Shown here: piece after piece, positions 7,994 to 18,052 of the stretch | Position numbering within the stretch: the first letter of the stretch is position 1 | Layout: each line of letters starts with the position of its first letter | Assembly (NCBI RefSeq): GCF_014384895.1 | Contig: NZ_JACRSQ010000019.1 | Location: 1-64,000, forward strand | Source: Bianquea renquensis | Lineage (GTDB): Bacteria > Bacillota > Clostridia > Lachnospirales > Bianqueaceae | DNA length: 64,000 bases | Direction of reading: 5' to 3' | Program-made: the position numbers and the translations under genes | Notes under the pieces: generated by a model | Told to the model about the DNA's origin: nothing | What the model saw: only the letters and a program-made list of their open reading frames with translations | Database searches by the model: none

Positions 7994-10321
7994 CTAATTT
8001 TTTGATTCAACAGTAAACAAATAAAAGCCGTGGAAAATCTGGAGCCGGCATTGGTCAGACTGAATTGTAAGGCCCTGTAGCCTTTTCGGCAAATCTGCTA
8101 AATCACCGCCATCGGCGACCAACTGGCCGCGTTCCTTTATCACCGCATTCTGCCCGGATAAAGGTAAAACCACGTGGGCAGAGCAACCATGTGGAATATG
8201 GCATTTCAGAGTATACCCGTTGGAACTCCGTTCCCAGCGAACATAGATATTTCCGCAGCTGATTTCCAGTGAGGCTTCGGCAAATGCGAGAGTTTCCGGC
8301 AGATATGGCATGATCCCGATTTTTTGGAATCCCGGCTCCAAGATTCGGATGCCAGCGACATATTCTGTCATAATCCGCGAAATATAAGCATTCCATGCAT
8401 GGCAGTGAGATTCAATATTGCGGAAGCCTTCCCACATTGTCTGATATCCCAGATGGATCATGCGCGCCCAGCTGTGATCGTCAACTTTCGTCAACACTGC
8501 ATACGCTTCTGCACCTTTCCCGTTTTCGAATAACAGTCTTAACAGATCCAACGAAAGCAGGGTGCTGGTGTGATGTCCTTCCGCCGCAATTTGCCGCAGA
8601 AGCGCTGGTTGTTCCTTCCGTGGCACGACGCCGTAAGACAGAGCTGCAACCGATACAGCCTGACTGAAATTAGCGGAGCCGCTGGAATCGCGAAAGCGTC
8701 TGCGCACAGGATCGTATAAATTTTTCATAATTGCCAGCCGCAGAGCTTCTGCCTGATCGGAAAACCATTGGGCATCTTTTTTCCGACCGCAATATTCTGC
8801 GATACACGCCATCAAAAACGTGCTGCGGTATACCAGACAGTTATGTACGGTGTAATACTCGCCACTCTGCTCAATTTCCGGATACGGCCAGTCGCTGATA
8901 TGCCAATCCTCTGTTTTTCGAACTAAACCACTCGTGTCGATGCAATTCAGCTGACGGCGCAAGGTGTTTTCTGCCGGTGCATAGTATGTCTCCAGCAATT
9001 CTGAATTTCCAGTGTAGTAAAACAGCTTCCACAGCAGCAAAATGAAATGCAAATCCCATTCCGGTATTTTAAGCGAAAAATTGGGATGCTCAAAATTGCT
9101 GGGATAGACGAATGGAAAGGACCCATCGGCATGTTGCCCGTCCGTGAAGTCTGTCAGGACTTTTTCAACCATTGAGACAACGTCAAAATGATAGAGCAGT
9201 GATTCTGCCTGCAAATCGGCGTCTGCAAGATACTGCGCCTGCTCCCTGTGAGGGCAGTCAACCAGCTGTCCGAGCGCATTATTTTTTTGAGTCTGGATGC
9301 AGGCACTAAACAGAGCGTTGAGCAACGGATCCCCGCAGACGAAGTAACCGACCTGGCGGATCCCGGTATGGGCTTCCGCCAGCAGAAGCCCATATTCTTC
9401 GGGCAGAGCCATGTCACTCTCGATTTCACAGTAACGAAAAGCCTTGTAGCAGAAATTCGGACTCCATTCTTCCCGGAGACGGCCACTTGCGATATAGCAG
9501 TCACAGTAGAATTCGCTGGTATCATTGCAGACATTGTGCTTGACACGTCCATGTTTATCTAAATCTTCTGAATAGCGCAAAGTAAAGCGCTGGCCAGCCT
9601 TTGCCCCTTTCAAAGACAGGACTGGCCAGCCGGAAATGATTTTTCCGGCATCATAGACACGGACGTTTTCCGCTGCGTCACAGAGCTGAGGCGTCAGCAA
9701 CCGCTCTACTGCCCCCTCCTGAATGCGCTGCGGCGTCAGGAGCCAAGCGTTGGTCTCCGCTGCGGCAGGGACCGCAAAAGGCCAGTTTTTGTCGGAAAAC
9801 CCAGGATATTGCCAGCCATCCGGTTCTTTCCGGGCGTCAAAGATCTCCATGGGGCCGATCCGGCGGCGATGGGAGAACTCCGTGTGATTCTGATACGGAG
9901 TGTCCAGCAAGCATCTCCATGTGCCATCGGTACCAATTCTTTGAACCGAACCGTCCGAGTAGGTAAGTTCCAGCTGCATCAGCAGCCCCGGGACACCGTC
10001 CACGTAATTTTGCCCGCTGCCGCCCAGATAACAGACCATCGCGCTCAGTACATTTTCGCCGTGTTGAATATGCCGTGTGATGTCATATTCGTTGTAGAGC
10101 TTGTTCTTAACGGGATTGCTCGGAGCCGGCGTGACCTCCCCGCTGACCCGCACGCCGTTTATCATAGCCTTGTAATGATTGTGGGCCGTGGCGAGAAGAA
10201 CTGCCCGGCAAACCTGGCGTGTTATCACAATTGCTTTGCGGAAATAGGCAAATTCATTCATGCCAAAGGCAGCATGTGTCCAAATCCATTTCGCGCTCCA
10301 ACCGCCATTTTCTGTTTTCAT
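7994..10321 (-). CDS. Alpha-L-rhamnosidase-like glycoside hydrolase (GH78)
   Basis: A 775-residue GH78 protein; the family hydrolyses terminal alpha-L-rhamnose by inversion. Domains in order are an N-terminal beta-sandwich (about 1-170, SAKWIW start and INGVRVSGE), a second sandwich (about 170-330), the (alpha/alpha)6 barrel (about 335-690) and a C-terminal beta domain. The barrel carries DCPHREQAQYLADADLQAES, the family's DCP-x-RE...D catalytic segment, and WEGFRN further on. No signal peptide is seen. AAGGGTGATGGG precedes the ATG. It lies between GH116 and the sialidase genes. Rhamnose is not a usual partner of sialic acid, so the substrate may be a related sugar; GH78 membership itself is firm. 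Confidence 0.88.
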   Translation of the reverse strand: MKTENGGWSAKWIWTHAAFGMNEFAYFRKAIVITRQVCRAVLLATAHNHYKAMINGVRVSGEVTPAPSNPVKNKLYNEYDITRHIQHGENVLSAMVCYLGGSGQNYVDGVPGLLMQLELTYSDGSVQRIGTDGTWRCLLDTPYQNHTEFSHRRRIGPMEIFDARKEPDGWQYPGFSDKNWPFAVPAAAETNAWLLTPQRIQEGAVERLLTPQLCDAAENVRVYDAGKIISGWPVLSLKGAKAGQRFTLRYSEDLDKHGRVKHNVCNDTSEFYCDCYIASGRLREEWSPNFCYKAFRYCEIESDMALPEEYGLLLAEAHTGIRQVGYFVCGDPLLNALFSACIQTQKNNALGQLVDCPHREQAQYLADADLQAESLLYHFDVVSMVEKVLTDFTDGQHADGSFPFVYPSNFEHPNFSLKIPEWDLHFILLLWKLFYYTGNSELLETYYAPAENTLRRQLNCIDTSGLVRKTEDWHISDWPYPEIEQSGEYYTVHNCLVYRSTFLMACIAEYCGRKKDAQWFSDQAEALRLAIMKNLYDPVRRRFRDSSGSANFSQAVSVAALSYGVVPRKEQPALLRQIAAEGHHTSTLLSLDLLRLLFENGKGAEAYAVLTKVDDHSWARMIHLGYQTMWEGFRNIESHCHAWNAYISRIMTEYVAGIRILEPGFQKIGIMPYLPETLAFAEASLEISCGNIYVRWERSSNGYTLKCHIPHGCSAHVVLPLSGQNAVIKERGQLVADGGDLADLPKRLQGLTIQSDQCRLQIFHGFYLFTVESKN

Positions 10322-10362
10322 CCCATCACCCTTTCAGGGCATCTCAAGCCGTATTAAGGCTG

Positions 10363-12939
10363 TCATCCCAGTGCTACAGTCAACAGGTCTCCCTGTTTCA
10401 TCTCTAGAGGTTGAACAAATTGGATCCGGCCGTCAATCCTTTCAAAAGGCAGCACAACATCCCCCAGGCAGGCTGATACCGCCTGATCCGTTCCGTATGC
10501 CGAAAAATTCGTCAGCTCCAGCCTGCCGTAAAGCAGCTTCAGAACGACTGTGTCCTTTTCAAATTGGACTTCACCCCAGCCTGTACCGCAGCTGAAAAAG
10601 CTATGGAACTTATCGGGATAAACAGGGAAAAAGCCTATACTTTTTTCTACGCCGTCGTACTGGAAGCCGCTGAAAGCCAGCAGCAGGCTATATGAGGACA
10701 TGCTACGCGCATAGTTGCTGCCGCATTCAAACTCATTCCAGGGATTGCGCTTTTTCCCATCGAATCGTTCCCGCACGGACCGCACAAGCTGTATCCCCTC
10801 CTCGATCATCCCCTCCTGGATCATATGGCAGGCCAGCTGATATTCAACACCGGTCCAGGTTTCTGTCACATAGGGAACAGGAATCGCGGGCCTGGTTTTG
10901 CCCTCCGGCCAGGAGCAGAGAATGATGCCGCTTTCATCATTCAGGGAAAATACCCGCCATAGGTTATGGACGTCGCACATCTTTCGATAATTGTAGTGAT
11001 AAATAGATGACAGGGTCTTCTTTGTCTGTTCTTTATCGAAAATTTCGCCCAAACCAAGCAAATTCGAATGCCACTGCGCCACAAGCTGATCGCTTAAACA
11101 TCCGTCGCCAACCTGATATTTAATCTCTTCACTTTCTGCATTCCAATAGACATTGAACAGATAATCGTCGCTATCCTCTACATAAAAGGATTTCAGAAAA
11201 TCATAGTCATGCAGGTCGATCTTCTGCTCATAGTATTCGCCATTAAAAAGTTCCTTGTCCGTATACCTTCTGCCCGCCTCAAACAGTCTCCGGTATTCCG
11301 CCGCAGCATCGTCCTCCCCCAGATACTCCGCCATCTCTGCGCCGGCCTTCAAGGCCGCTAGATAGAATCCATTGAGCCAGCCGTTCGGTCCCAGCATCTC
11401 CATATCGAGGGTGTGATGCTGTCTGCCGGTTATGACGCCGGTTTTCTGCGCATCCCATTTATCTGGATTGGTGGGGGCCCAGGCATACTCCAGTGAGGCC
11501 TTGATATTGGGCCAGTATTTTTTGAGCCACGCAGAGTCCCCGGAAAGCTTCCATTCCCGATATGATTTCAGGACTCCGCCCATCTGGCCATCCACGCAGG
11601 CCCGAAAAGGGTTGGGGGCACTCCCCAACGGCAGATTTAAGCGGAAGGACATTTTTCCATCTGGCCACTGGTTGTAGTGGAAATCGTTTTCCCGCATGCT
11701 GCGCTCCAAGGCCGGAAAGAGGTAGGGCAGCGCATACGCGTAATTCCAAACGTGTGTACAGGAGCCCTCGCAGCTACCGGCATTGGCCTGGCAACCCTCA
11801 AACGCGTAGAATGAACCATCCTCCAGCCGAAGACAGGTCGGAGACTTCAGCACCGAAAGGTTTGACGCGACGGTATCAAGCACTGCTGGATCCAAAGCGG
11901 AGCCGTACAAGCTTTTGCGGAAACAGTCAGTCTCCTGATATAGTCGATCCCATTGGATAAGACTATACCTTGCGCTCTGCCGGGCGTCTGGAAACAGGAC
12001 TGCATAATAGTTTTTCCAGGGCGTTTTGTCCGCCTTAGGGTTCCAATAATTATTCCGGTTCGGATAGTTCCAGCTGATTACAAAATGGCTACCGGCGCTG
12101 CCTCCAGCTTCAACCGAAAAGTGAGAACAGATTAGGCCAGTATCCCTTGCATCGGAGTTGTTGTGCTCATATACTCGGTTGGAGAATCGCTCCTGGGAGG
12201 TAAAATCGCGCCAAAACATCTCGACTGCGTCGCTCCACCCACCTCGGAACCAGTACTGCTGATAGGAAATATCCCTCGCGTCAGTAGCAATACAAATCTG
12301 GCCGTAATCCAAATCGCTCGGCTCTAAGCAGTCGGTCCCGAGAAGAATGCCGCTTATCCTGTTCTCCTGCCAGAACTCGTTTTTCGACTGTTTCCCGCCG
12401 AAGGATGAGCAGACAAACAGGCAAATGGCGTACTGGTAGTTTTCATCTGTGTCATTTTCCACCCCGATATCAAACATAGCGCAAGGGATGCTAGAATCGT
12501 CCTCGTTCAGTGGGATAAAAGGGTTAAATGCCTTCATCACGACCTGCCCGGGAAAGTCTACATCCCAGAAGCGCAGCTCGGCAATGGGGAATTCCCCGGA
12601 AAAGGAATGGCCGGCAAAATGGCTGTACCCAGCAAAAGTCTTTTCAATGGGGCCGAAGCCGTAACCGGAAAAAATCATTTCGCCCTGGCGGTTTTGTCCC
12701 ATATAAGGCGGCTGATATGGCCCGGCTATGATTTTGGCGGATACGAGCCGGTCGCTCTGGTATGCCTTAATCGCAAAGCCGCTATATTGGTTTAGAGTAT
12801 TTTTGTTAGGCCTGTTGAAAATCTCCCAGTCAATCAGGGTTCCGGTTCCGGATAGACCTATACATCCGCTTCCAATACCACCGAGAGGAAAAGAGATCTG
12901 AGAGGTGTGTTCCCCGGTATATAGATTGCTCTTTTTCAT
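10363..12939 (-). CDS. GH116/DUF608-family glycoside hydrolase
   Basis: An 858-residue protein of the GBA2-like family. Residues 1-350 form the N-terminal beta-sandwich, opening with the family signature ISFPLGGIGSGCIGLSG and LIDWEIFNRPNKN. The rest is an (alpha/alpha)6 barrel containing SCEGSCTHVWNYAYALPYLF and the late TWTGVEYQLACHMIQEG. GH116 enzymes act on beta-glucosides, beta-xylosides or beta-N-acetylglucosaminides; which applies here is not visible. No signal peptide. The ATG at 12939 has GGAG six bases upstream and is preferred to the in-frame ATG at 12951. It sits between GH20 and GH78 genes in the same operon. Confidence 0.85.
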   Translation of the reverse strand: MKKSNLYTGEHTSQISFPLGGIGSGCIGLSGTGTLIDWEIFNRPNKNTLNQYSGFAIKAYQSDRLVSAKIIAGPYQPPYMGQNRQGEMIFSGYGFGPIEKTFAGYSHFAGHSFSGEFPIAELRFWDVDFPGQVVMKAFNPFIPLNEDDSSIPCAMFDIGVENDTDENYQYAICLFVCSSFGGKQSKNEFWQENRISGILLGTDCLEPSDLDYGQICIATDARDISYQQYWFRGGWSDAVEMFWRDFTSQERFSNRVYEHNNSDARDTGLICSHFSVEAGGSAGSHFVISWNYPNRNNYWNPKADKTPWKNYYAVLFPDARQSARYSLIQWDRLYQETDCFRKSLYGSALDPAVLDTVASNLSVLKSPTCLRLEDGSFYAFEGCQANAGSCEGSCTHVWNYAYALPYLFPALERSMRENDFHYNQWPDGKMSFRLNLPLGSAPNPFRACVDGQMGGVLKSYREWKLSGDSAWLKKYWPNIKASLEYAWAPTNPDKWDAQKTGVITGRQHHTLDMEMLGPNGWLNGFYLAALKAGAEMAEYLGEDDAAAEYRRLFEAGRRYTDKELFNGEYYEQKIDLHDYDFLKSFYVEDSDDYLFNVYWNAESEEIKYQVGDGCLSDQLVAQWHSNLLGLGEIFDKEQTKKTLSSIYHYNYRKMCDVHNLWRVFSLNDESGIILCSWPEGKTRPAIPVPYVTETWTGVEYQLACHMIQEGMIEEGIQLVRSVRERFDGKKRNPWNEFECGSNYARSMSSYSLLLAFSGFQYDGVEKSIGFFPVYPDKFHSFFSCGTGWGEVQFEKDTVVLKLLYGRLELTNFSAYGTDQAVSACLGDVVLPFERIDGRIQFVQPLEMKQGDLLTVALG

Positions 12940-12989
12940 AGTATTCTCCATTCTGGAGCGCTAGCGACAGGGCGAATTCTGCCCCCAGA

Positions 12990-13018
12990 GCAATTTGTGA
13001 CGCTCCGGCACAAATTGC
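12990..13018 (-). other. Intra-operon hairpin between GH20 and GH116 genes
   Basis: GCAATTTGTG and CACAAATTGC form a perfect 10-bp stem with a 9-base loop and no U-run. It could protect the upstream message end or dampen read-through into GH116. Confidence 0.5.
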
Positions 13019-13040
13019 CGTGTTGTTGTAATACTTGCAG

Positions 13041-14903
13041 TTACACCTGTGTCAGTTCTTGATATTCCCTCAAGAGGCGGCGCATATTTTCCATACTGTC
13101 CCAAAGTCCATCCAAGCGGTTTCTCCGCAGCCAGATCTGCCCGTATTCTTTCATCAGCTCCTCCAATTCCCAAGCCAGCTGCTTTGCCAGTTTCTTTGCC
13201 TGCATGGTTTTCCTCTGCAGCAGGAGCTGCTTAAGCTTGCCCAGTTGGCAGCCGTGACAAAAGAGCCGGGCATTGTTGATAAGCTCCCGTTTCCAGAGAT
13301 CACATTCCTCACCACTCATCTGGCTGGCGGCAAGTTCTGTGAGAATGACATCCACCTCCCTGCACAGAGAGTCAAAATCATAATGCAGAATCTGCTGGAT
13401 GGACTCCGTATTCTTGATTGCGTCTTTGAAAATCGACGCGATTAAGGAGGCATTTTCCTTCTCCAACGGATCTGGAAGCTGTCCGAGTCGTAGGAGCATT
13501 TGTCCTACCCTTCCGGCTTTATCTTCGAATAGCAGCAGATCAAGCCCGTGGGCTAAATCAATTTCGAGGTTTTGTGAATAGGCCCAGCTTAGGGCAGCGC
13601 CGTACAAATATCCGGGGAACGCGATGGGAAAATGTTCCCAGTGCCCGCGGTCACCCCAACTCGTTACCAGATACCCTGCTGCACCGTACCGTAGGCCATT
13701 TTCCGCCGCATTTTCCTGATTCTTTCTCATTTTGTCAATGCGGCCAATCAGAGAAAGCCAGCAAGCTGTTCCAGGACAGACGTAATAGCGCAGCCCGGCC
13801 TCCTGGTACGCGGCACAGTATTTTTCAAAAGGAGAGGCTGGATCATAGCCCCATTCCAGCAACGTGACCTCTTTAGGAATGGACTTGTATAGGTCTGGAT
13901 AGTGCTTGACCACATCGCCCCACATCATCAAAGACTTGCCGTGCTTTGCGGCTAACTCTTGCAGCCACAACACATATTCCAGATAGACACCGTCCTTCCC
14001 GATTTCATTGCATCGCTGCATGCTCTTTCCCATGCCTAATTCATAGGGTTCGTCTAGGCACACATTATATCTTTGAGAAGAAAAGTAGGGTAGGAAATCT
14101 TCTGTCATATTCTCGACCAGTTCCCTCGTGCCCTTCAAATACGGGGCAAGTGTGCCCGGCTTCTCGACTCCACCGGGAGCCCAACTTGCAGGGTAACCAT
14201 CTTCGCATTCAGCCAGATGTTTGAATTCCTCCCGTTCCAGCCATTTGGTCATATGACCGAGGCAATTCTGGGTAGGTATCAGCTCGATACAGCGTTCTTG
14301 GCAGTATTGGTCCAGTAGAAGAATCTCTTCTCCAGTAAGGGGAGTGCCTCCTTCCCAGGTTTCCGGATAAGAGGCATAGGCAAATTTCAGCCCCTCAACA
14401 TGCAGAAAAAGCTGATTCAGTTTAACGTCAATCATAAAATCGATGAACTTGTACAACGTCTCTAAGGTTGGCATACGGTCACGGCTGATGTCATACAGGA
14501 CGCCGCGTTGTGCATAGTCGGGTTCATCCTCGATATGCAGACAGGGCAATGTTCCCTGGTACTGCAAGAGCAGTTGTTTCAAAGTGGAAACTCCATACAG
14601 AGCGCCTGCCGTCCCGCCGTAAATCAGCGTCACACCCTCAGGGGCAATATCCAACTGATACGCCTGCGCGCCTATCTGCATTTCCGACTTTCGAAATCTA
14701 AACGCCGCTCTGCATGGCGATTTGGTCAGCAATCTGCGATCAAGCTTTTGACCGCAGATCTGTTGGCAAAGTTGTTGTAATCTTCTGGAAGCAAAATCTA
14801 GCTCCCGGCTATCCAGCAGAATGACGCCTTTGTGGGGCAGTACAAAATCGCCCTGCTTCACTTCCACTTTCTGTGGTCTTGGCACTAGATATATATTTCT
14901 CAT
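13041..14903 (-). CDS. GH20 beta-N-acetylhexosaminidase family protein
   Basis: A 620-residue GH20-type enzyme that would remove terminal GlcNAc or GalNAc by substrate-assisted catalysis. Residues 1-120 form the GH20b domain (YLVPRPQKVEV start and YGVSTLKQLL end). The TIM barrel follows, with QRGVLYDISRDRMPTLETLY as its first strand. Asp284-Glu285 in NVCLDEPYELG take the place of the D-E catalytic pair. The C-terminal 130 residues are helical. There is no signal peptide, so it should act on imported sugar. It is placed between the URO-D-like protein and GH116. Conventional GH20 enzymes read GGDE at the active site, so specificity may differ from the textbook enzyme. Confidence 0.82.
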   Translation of the reverse strand: MRNIYLVPRPQKVEVKQGDFVLPHKGVILLDSRELDFASRRLQQLCQQICGQKLDRRLLTKSPCRAAFRFRKSEMQIGAQAYQLDIAPEGVTLIYGGTAGALYGVSTLKQLLLQYQGTLPCLHIEDEPDYAQRGVLYDISRDRMPTLETLYKFIDFMIDVKLNQLFLHVEGLKFAYASYPETWEGGTPLTGEEILLLDQYCQERCIELIPTQNCLGHMTKWLEREEFKHLAECEDGYPASWAPGGVEKPGTLAPYLKGTRELVENMTEDFLPYFSSQRYNVCLDEPYELGMGKSMQRCNEIGKDGVYLEYVLWLQELAAKHGKSLMMWGDVVKHYPDLYKSIPKEVTLLEWGYDPASPFEKYCAAYQEAGLRYYVCPGTACWLSLIGRIDKMRKNQENAAENGLRYGAAGYLVTSWGDRGHWEHFPIAFPGYLYGAALSWAYSQNLEIDLAHGLDLLLFEDKAGRVGQMLLRLGQLPDPLEKENASLIASIFKDAIKNTESIQQILHYDFDSLCREVDVILTELAASQMSGEECDLWKRELINNARLFCHGCQLGKLKQLLLQRKTMQAKKLAKQLAWELEELMKEYGQIWLRRNRLDGLWDSMENMRRLLREYQELTQV

Positions 14904-14978
14904 AAAATCCCCCTATGGGCTGTTCTGCAAATCCATGTCGATTCAAGTTGCATAGGACGTATTCCATCAAAAGAAGAT

Positions 14979-15983
14979 TCAGATGGTCTCCTGAACAGCT
15001 TTTCGCGCATATTCTTCGTAAAGGCACCGGAATATCCGGTAGTTTTCAAGGGAAACGTCAGGCGGAGTCTGATGGTCTACTGCCGGGATGAAGCTTCCCA
15101 TGCGCATAACAGGCAGCAGCCGCTCAAACTCTTGCCGCATTGCTGCCTCCCCCAGATGCATGATCGTTTTATCAAAACCGCCCAGCATTTTCCACTTGGG
15201 ATACTGTTGACGGATTCTGCTAACATCGACTCCCGCCTGTCGTTCTAGGGGCAGAACGCCTTCAATGCCGCATTCCGAAAACCAGGAAATCATGGGCTCT
15301 ACGTCACCGTCCGTATCGATCAGCACCGAAACGCCGTAAGACTGTAGAGCGGGAACGACTTTCTGATAATATGGAGCAATAAATTCATCAAATAGACTTT
15401 TGGAAAGCATCGGCCCATGATTGTAAGACATATCCTCCGCGATTGTAACAAAATCCGGCGGAAAAATAGTGCAGGCAGCGTCTATCGCCTTAAGACAAAA
15501 GTCGCTTTGATCCTGATTGATGCGATGCAACAGATCGGGACAGTCGTAGAAGGAATACAAATGGGGTTCGATTCCCAGCAAGGTCCGCGGAAACCAGAAA
15601 AATCCTTCAAAGGTAAGCCAGACAACTGCTTCTCCGCTATCGCGCCGCGGCCTGACCTGCTGCATCCATTCCACCAGCTGATGGATGGATCGATCCTGAT
15701 ATAAATATGGCCGAATCGCATTGTAATCTGCCTCGTCCTGAATGATCCCCAATCCATGCCCCGCAGGTCTTGGGCAACCTTCTCCGGCAGAACGCAACCA
15801 GAATTGCAACATGGGATCCAACTCCCAATAAGCTGTTACGTCCGGATTCTTGAGTCCTACCGGCAAACCATCATCCTCCCAACGCGCCACCGTCTTATCC
15901 CACCAGTCCGCCCATTCGATCATAGGCAGACGGTCCTTCGGCCGTCCGCTCAGAGCGGCCTGAAACCGTTCTCGATTCGTCAT
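14979..15983 (-). CDS. Uroporphyrinogen decarboxylase (URO-D) superfamily protein
   Basis: A 334-residue URO-D-fold protein, not a haem enzyme by context. It starts with MTNRERFQAALSGRPKDRLP, the family opening, and ends with DHQTPPDVSLENYRIF, which resembles the D/H-x-x-P-P-D-V-x-x-E-N-Y tail of the methyltransferase-like branch. DTDGDVEPMISWFSECGIEGVLPLE is the central barrel strand pair. Relatives act as corrinoid-linked methyltransferases, but many lie in carbohydrate operons with no assigned reaction. The ATG at 15983 is chosen because GGGAGG precedes it by nine bases. It lies between NanA and GH20. A role in processing methylated or otherwise modified sugars is only a guess. Confidence 0.83.
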   Translation of the reverse strand: MTNRERFQAALSGRPKDRLPMIEWADWWDKTVARWEDDGLPVGLKNPDVTAYWELDPMLQFWLRSAGEGCPRPAGHGLGIIQDEADYNAIRPYLYQDRSIHQLVEWMQQVRPRRDSGEAVVWLTFEGFFWFPRTLLGIEPHLYSFYDCPDLLHRINQDQSDFCLKAIDAACTIFPPDFVTIAEDMSYNHGPMLSKSLFDEFIAPYYQKVVPALQSYGVSVLIDTDGDVEPMISWFSECGIEGVLPLERQAGVDVSRIRQQYPKWKMLGGFDKTIMHLGEAAMRQEFERLLPVMRMGSFIPAVDHQTPPDVSLENYRIFRCLYEEYARKAVQETI

Positions 15984-16016
15984 ACAATACATCCTCCCTT
16001 GCTGGCACGTCACTGC

Positions 16017-16895
16017 CTATAAAGTCTGCACATGCGGCAGTACCGCGCGCAGTTGCTCCATTTCCTCAGAAGAAAGCGTGTGAAAAGGCGCACGCGCATT
16101 GCCTGCCTCAATTCCCATGAGAGTCAGCAGTCCCTTGATCCCTGGGATCACGCCTACGCGGAGCAGGACGCTAATAACTTTGTTCACATCCGCTTGAATG
16201 CATCGCGCCTCATCCCAGCGTCCTTCCTGTACCAACGCATACATCCGGATGAACTTTTCTGCCATCAGGTTATACGTGCTGCCGATCCCACCAGTGGCCC
16301 CCGCCACCAGTCCGGAAAGAAACATCTCGTCATATCCGTTGAAGAGATACCTGTCTGGAAACCTGGTGTGCAGGCGCTCCAACACGAAGAAATCGCTGGA
16401 CGTGTGTTTCAATCCAATGAAGCGCGGATCCTCCAAAAAGGATGCCAGTTGATTCTCCGACAGCTTCACGCCAGAGTAGCCGGGGAAATGATAGAGAATA
16501 ACAGGCAGACCCGTACTTTCAGCCAGCGCATAATAATAGGATCGAATTTCCTCAAAGGTAAACGGATAGTAAAAGGGAGCAACGGAAGAGATAGCATCTA
16601 CACCAAGGCCTGCCGCGTGTCGGGCCAGATCGGCGGCACCATCCTGTGAAATCTCCCCGATGTGTGCAATGAGAGCTGCCTTTCCAACGATTTCCTCAGC
16701 ACAGGTTTCCAGCACCTCTTTCCGCTCTGTATGAGACAGCATGAATGCCTCAGCTGTGCTCCCACAACAATAAAAGCCGTTGACGCCTTTTTGCAGATTC
16801 ATACGGATCAATTTCCGTAGCGCAGGTTTATTCACCGTTCCATCCGGCAGGAACGGCGTTACAAGAGCGACAAAAATTCCGTGAAGATCTTTCAA
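16017..16895 (-). CDS. nanA: N-acetylneuraminate lyase (DapA/NanA family)
   Basis: A 292-residue class I aldolase that cleaves N-acetylneuraminate to N-acetylmannosamine and pyruvate. The carboxylate-binding loop is CGSTAEAFMLS (Ser46-Thr47, as in NAL rather than the DHDPS GTTGE), the proton relay tyrosine is Tyr135 in LYHFPGYSG, and the Schiff-base lysine is Lys163 in FIGLKHTSSDF; E. coli NanA has Tyr137 and Lys165 at these points. Length matches the family. It shares the operon with the sialidase, which supports sialic acid as substrate. No nanE or nanK is in the window, so ManNAc would be handled elsewhere. Other DapA-family aldolases remain possible. Confidence 0.85.
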   Translation of the reverse strand: MKDLHGIFVALVTPFLPDGTVNKPALRKLIRMNLQKGVNGFYCCGSTAEAFMLSHTERKEVLETCAEEIVGKAALIAHIGEISQDGAADLARHAAGLGVDAISSVAPFYYPFTFEEIRSYYYALAESTGLPVILYHFPGYSGVKLSENQLASFLEDPRFIGLKHTSSDFFVLERLHTRFPDRYLFNGYDEMFLSGLVAGATGGIGSTYNLMAEKFIRMYALVQEGRWDEARCIQADVNKVISVLLRVGVIPGIKGLLTLMGIEAGNARAPFHTLSSEEMEQLRAVLPHVQTL

Positions 16896-16910
16896 TCCAT
16901 TCTCCTCCCT

Positions 16911-17984
16911 CTAGATGATTTCCCGGTGATCGCGGTCCGGCAATTGTGGAAACTGCTGAGTCGGCAGTGCCTGATACCAGAATGCGACAGATGCTATGTC
17001 ATCCTGTAAAGGGTAAAAACGTCCATCATCGCGCCAACTCAGCGCTTGGATTGTCACACGGATATCCCGCTCAAAACGAATTGGATCCTGAATGTGGAAC
17101 CGGTATAATCCGAAGCGGCGTTGGCTTTTATATAAATTGTCCATCCGGACAACTTGAAGTCCCGTATAAGGAGTTGAAAAGGGCAGATAACAGGCGTGAG
17201 TCTGCGGATCTTCAAAATTGTAGGAACCGCCGAAATAATCTTCAGTCCCCGTACCGCAGACAGTCGGATGTATTCCATCGCCATCGAGATAAAACTTAAT
17301 CTCGCCTTCCCCCCACCAGCCATTGCTGTTGACGCCCCAGGCTAAATAGGTCCCTACGTAGTGTCCCTGTCCCTGTACACCGTCCAGAATCGTATACTCC
17401 TCCTGATACGGCAGTGGGTTTACCCGCCGGAACTGCGCGTGAAAATAGGCGACCTCATCCGGAAGTTCTGTCAACGTGTAGTTGATCTGATAGTACAGGC
17501 TGATCGTATCGTCCCCCGTATTTTCCAATGTGATGCGGCAGTGCCGTCGAAACGGCATCGTCCAGTAGCAGTTAAAGCCGCTGCCCGGATTTACACATAC
17601 TGCCAACCCGTTAATCTGTGAAAATTCGTTCCATCCACAGCAGAAGAAATCCCCAGCCGGACACTCCACGGAAGGCTGTTCCTGCCAGTCCCAATAAAAG
17701 CGCAAAATGGCATTTCGCCATTTTCCCGTCACGGTCATCCAAATTTGCTGGATTGCGCCAGGGCCGGCAATGCTGGCCAGCTCCCGAGTTTCATTTGGTT
17801 CAATTCGCTCCTTAGGGGAGGCTTTCCAGCCGCATCCAAGATCCCGGGCAGGCGAATCTTCACCCGGTATCGCCATAGCGCCCTTTCCCTTTGCTCCCGT
17901 TTTATTTTCTGAACTGATTGAGCGGCTGACTGCATGGGATAGAAAAGATAAGTCCTTCATCCCGTTTGTTAAACCGTAGAACAT
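16911..17984 (-). CDS. GH172 (DUF2961) family protein
   Basis: A 357-residue protein of the DUF2961 family, now GH172, which includes enzymes acting on alpha-D-fructofuranosyl and D-arabinan linkages by a double jelly-roll fold. The two conserved acidic motifs are present: WWGEGEIKF (residues 223-231) and CGTGTEDYFGGSYNF (243-257), which supply the catalytic glutamates in characterised members. There is no signal peptide. The ATG at 17984 lacks a strong Shine-Dalgarno site; an internal ATG at residue 9 is no better. It is the first enzyme gene after the binding protein, beyond a hairpin. Which furanoside it uses is not visible. Confidence 0.82.
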   Translation of the reverse strand: MFYGLTNGMKDLSFLSHAVSRSISSENKTGAKGKGAMAIPGEDSPARDLGCGWKASPKERIEPNETRELASIAGPGAIQQIWMTVTGKWRNAILRFYWDWQEQPSVECPAGDFFCCGWNEFSQINGLAVCVNPGSGFNCYWTMPFRRHCRITLENTGDDTISLYYQINYTLTELPDEVAYFHAQFRRVNPLPYQEEYTILDGVQGQGHYVGTYLAWGVNSNGWWGEGEIKFYLDGDGIHPTVCGTGTEDYFGGSYNFEDPQTHACYLPFSTPYTGLQVVRMDNLYKSQRRFGLYRFHIQDPIRFERDIRVTIQALSWRDDGRFYPLQDDIASVAFWYQALPTQQFPQLPDRDHREII

Positions 17985-18052
17985 TGTTGCTTATGCGGAC
18001 ATTGGCTGCCGAACCGTGTTGCCGCATACTCCCTTCAGCTTTTTTTGGATAA

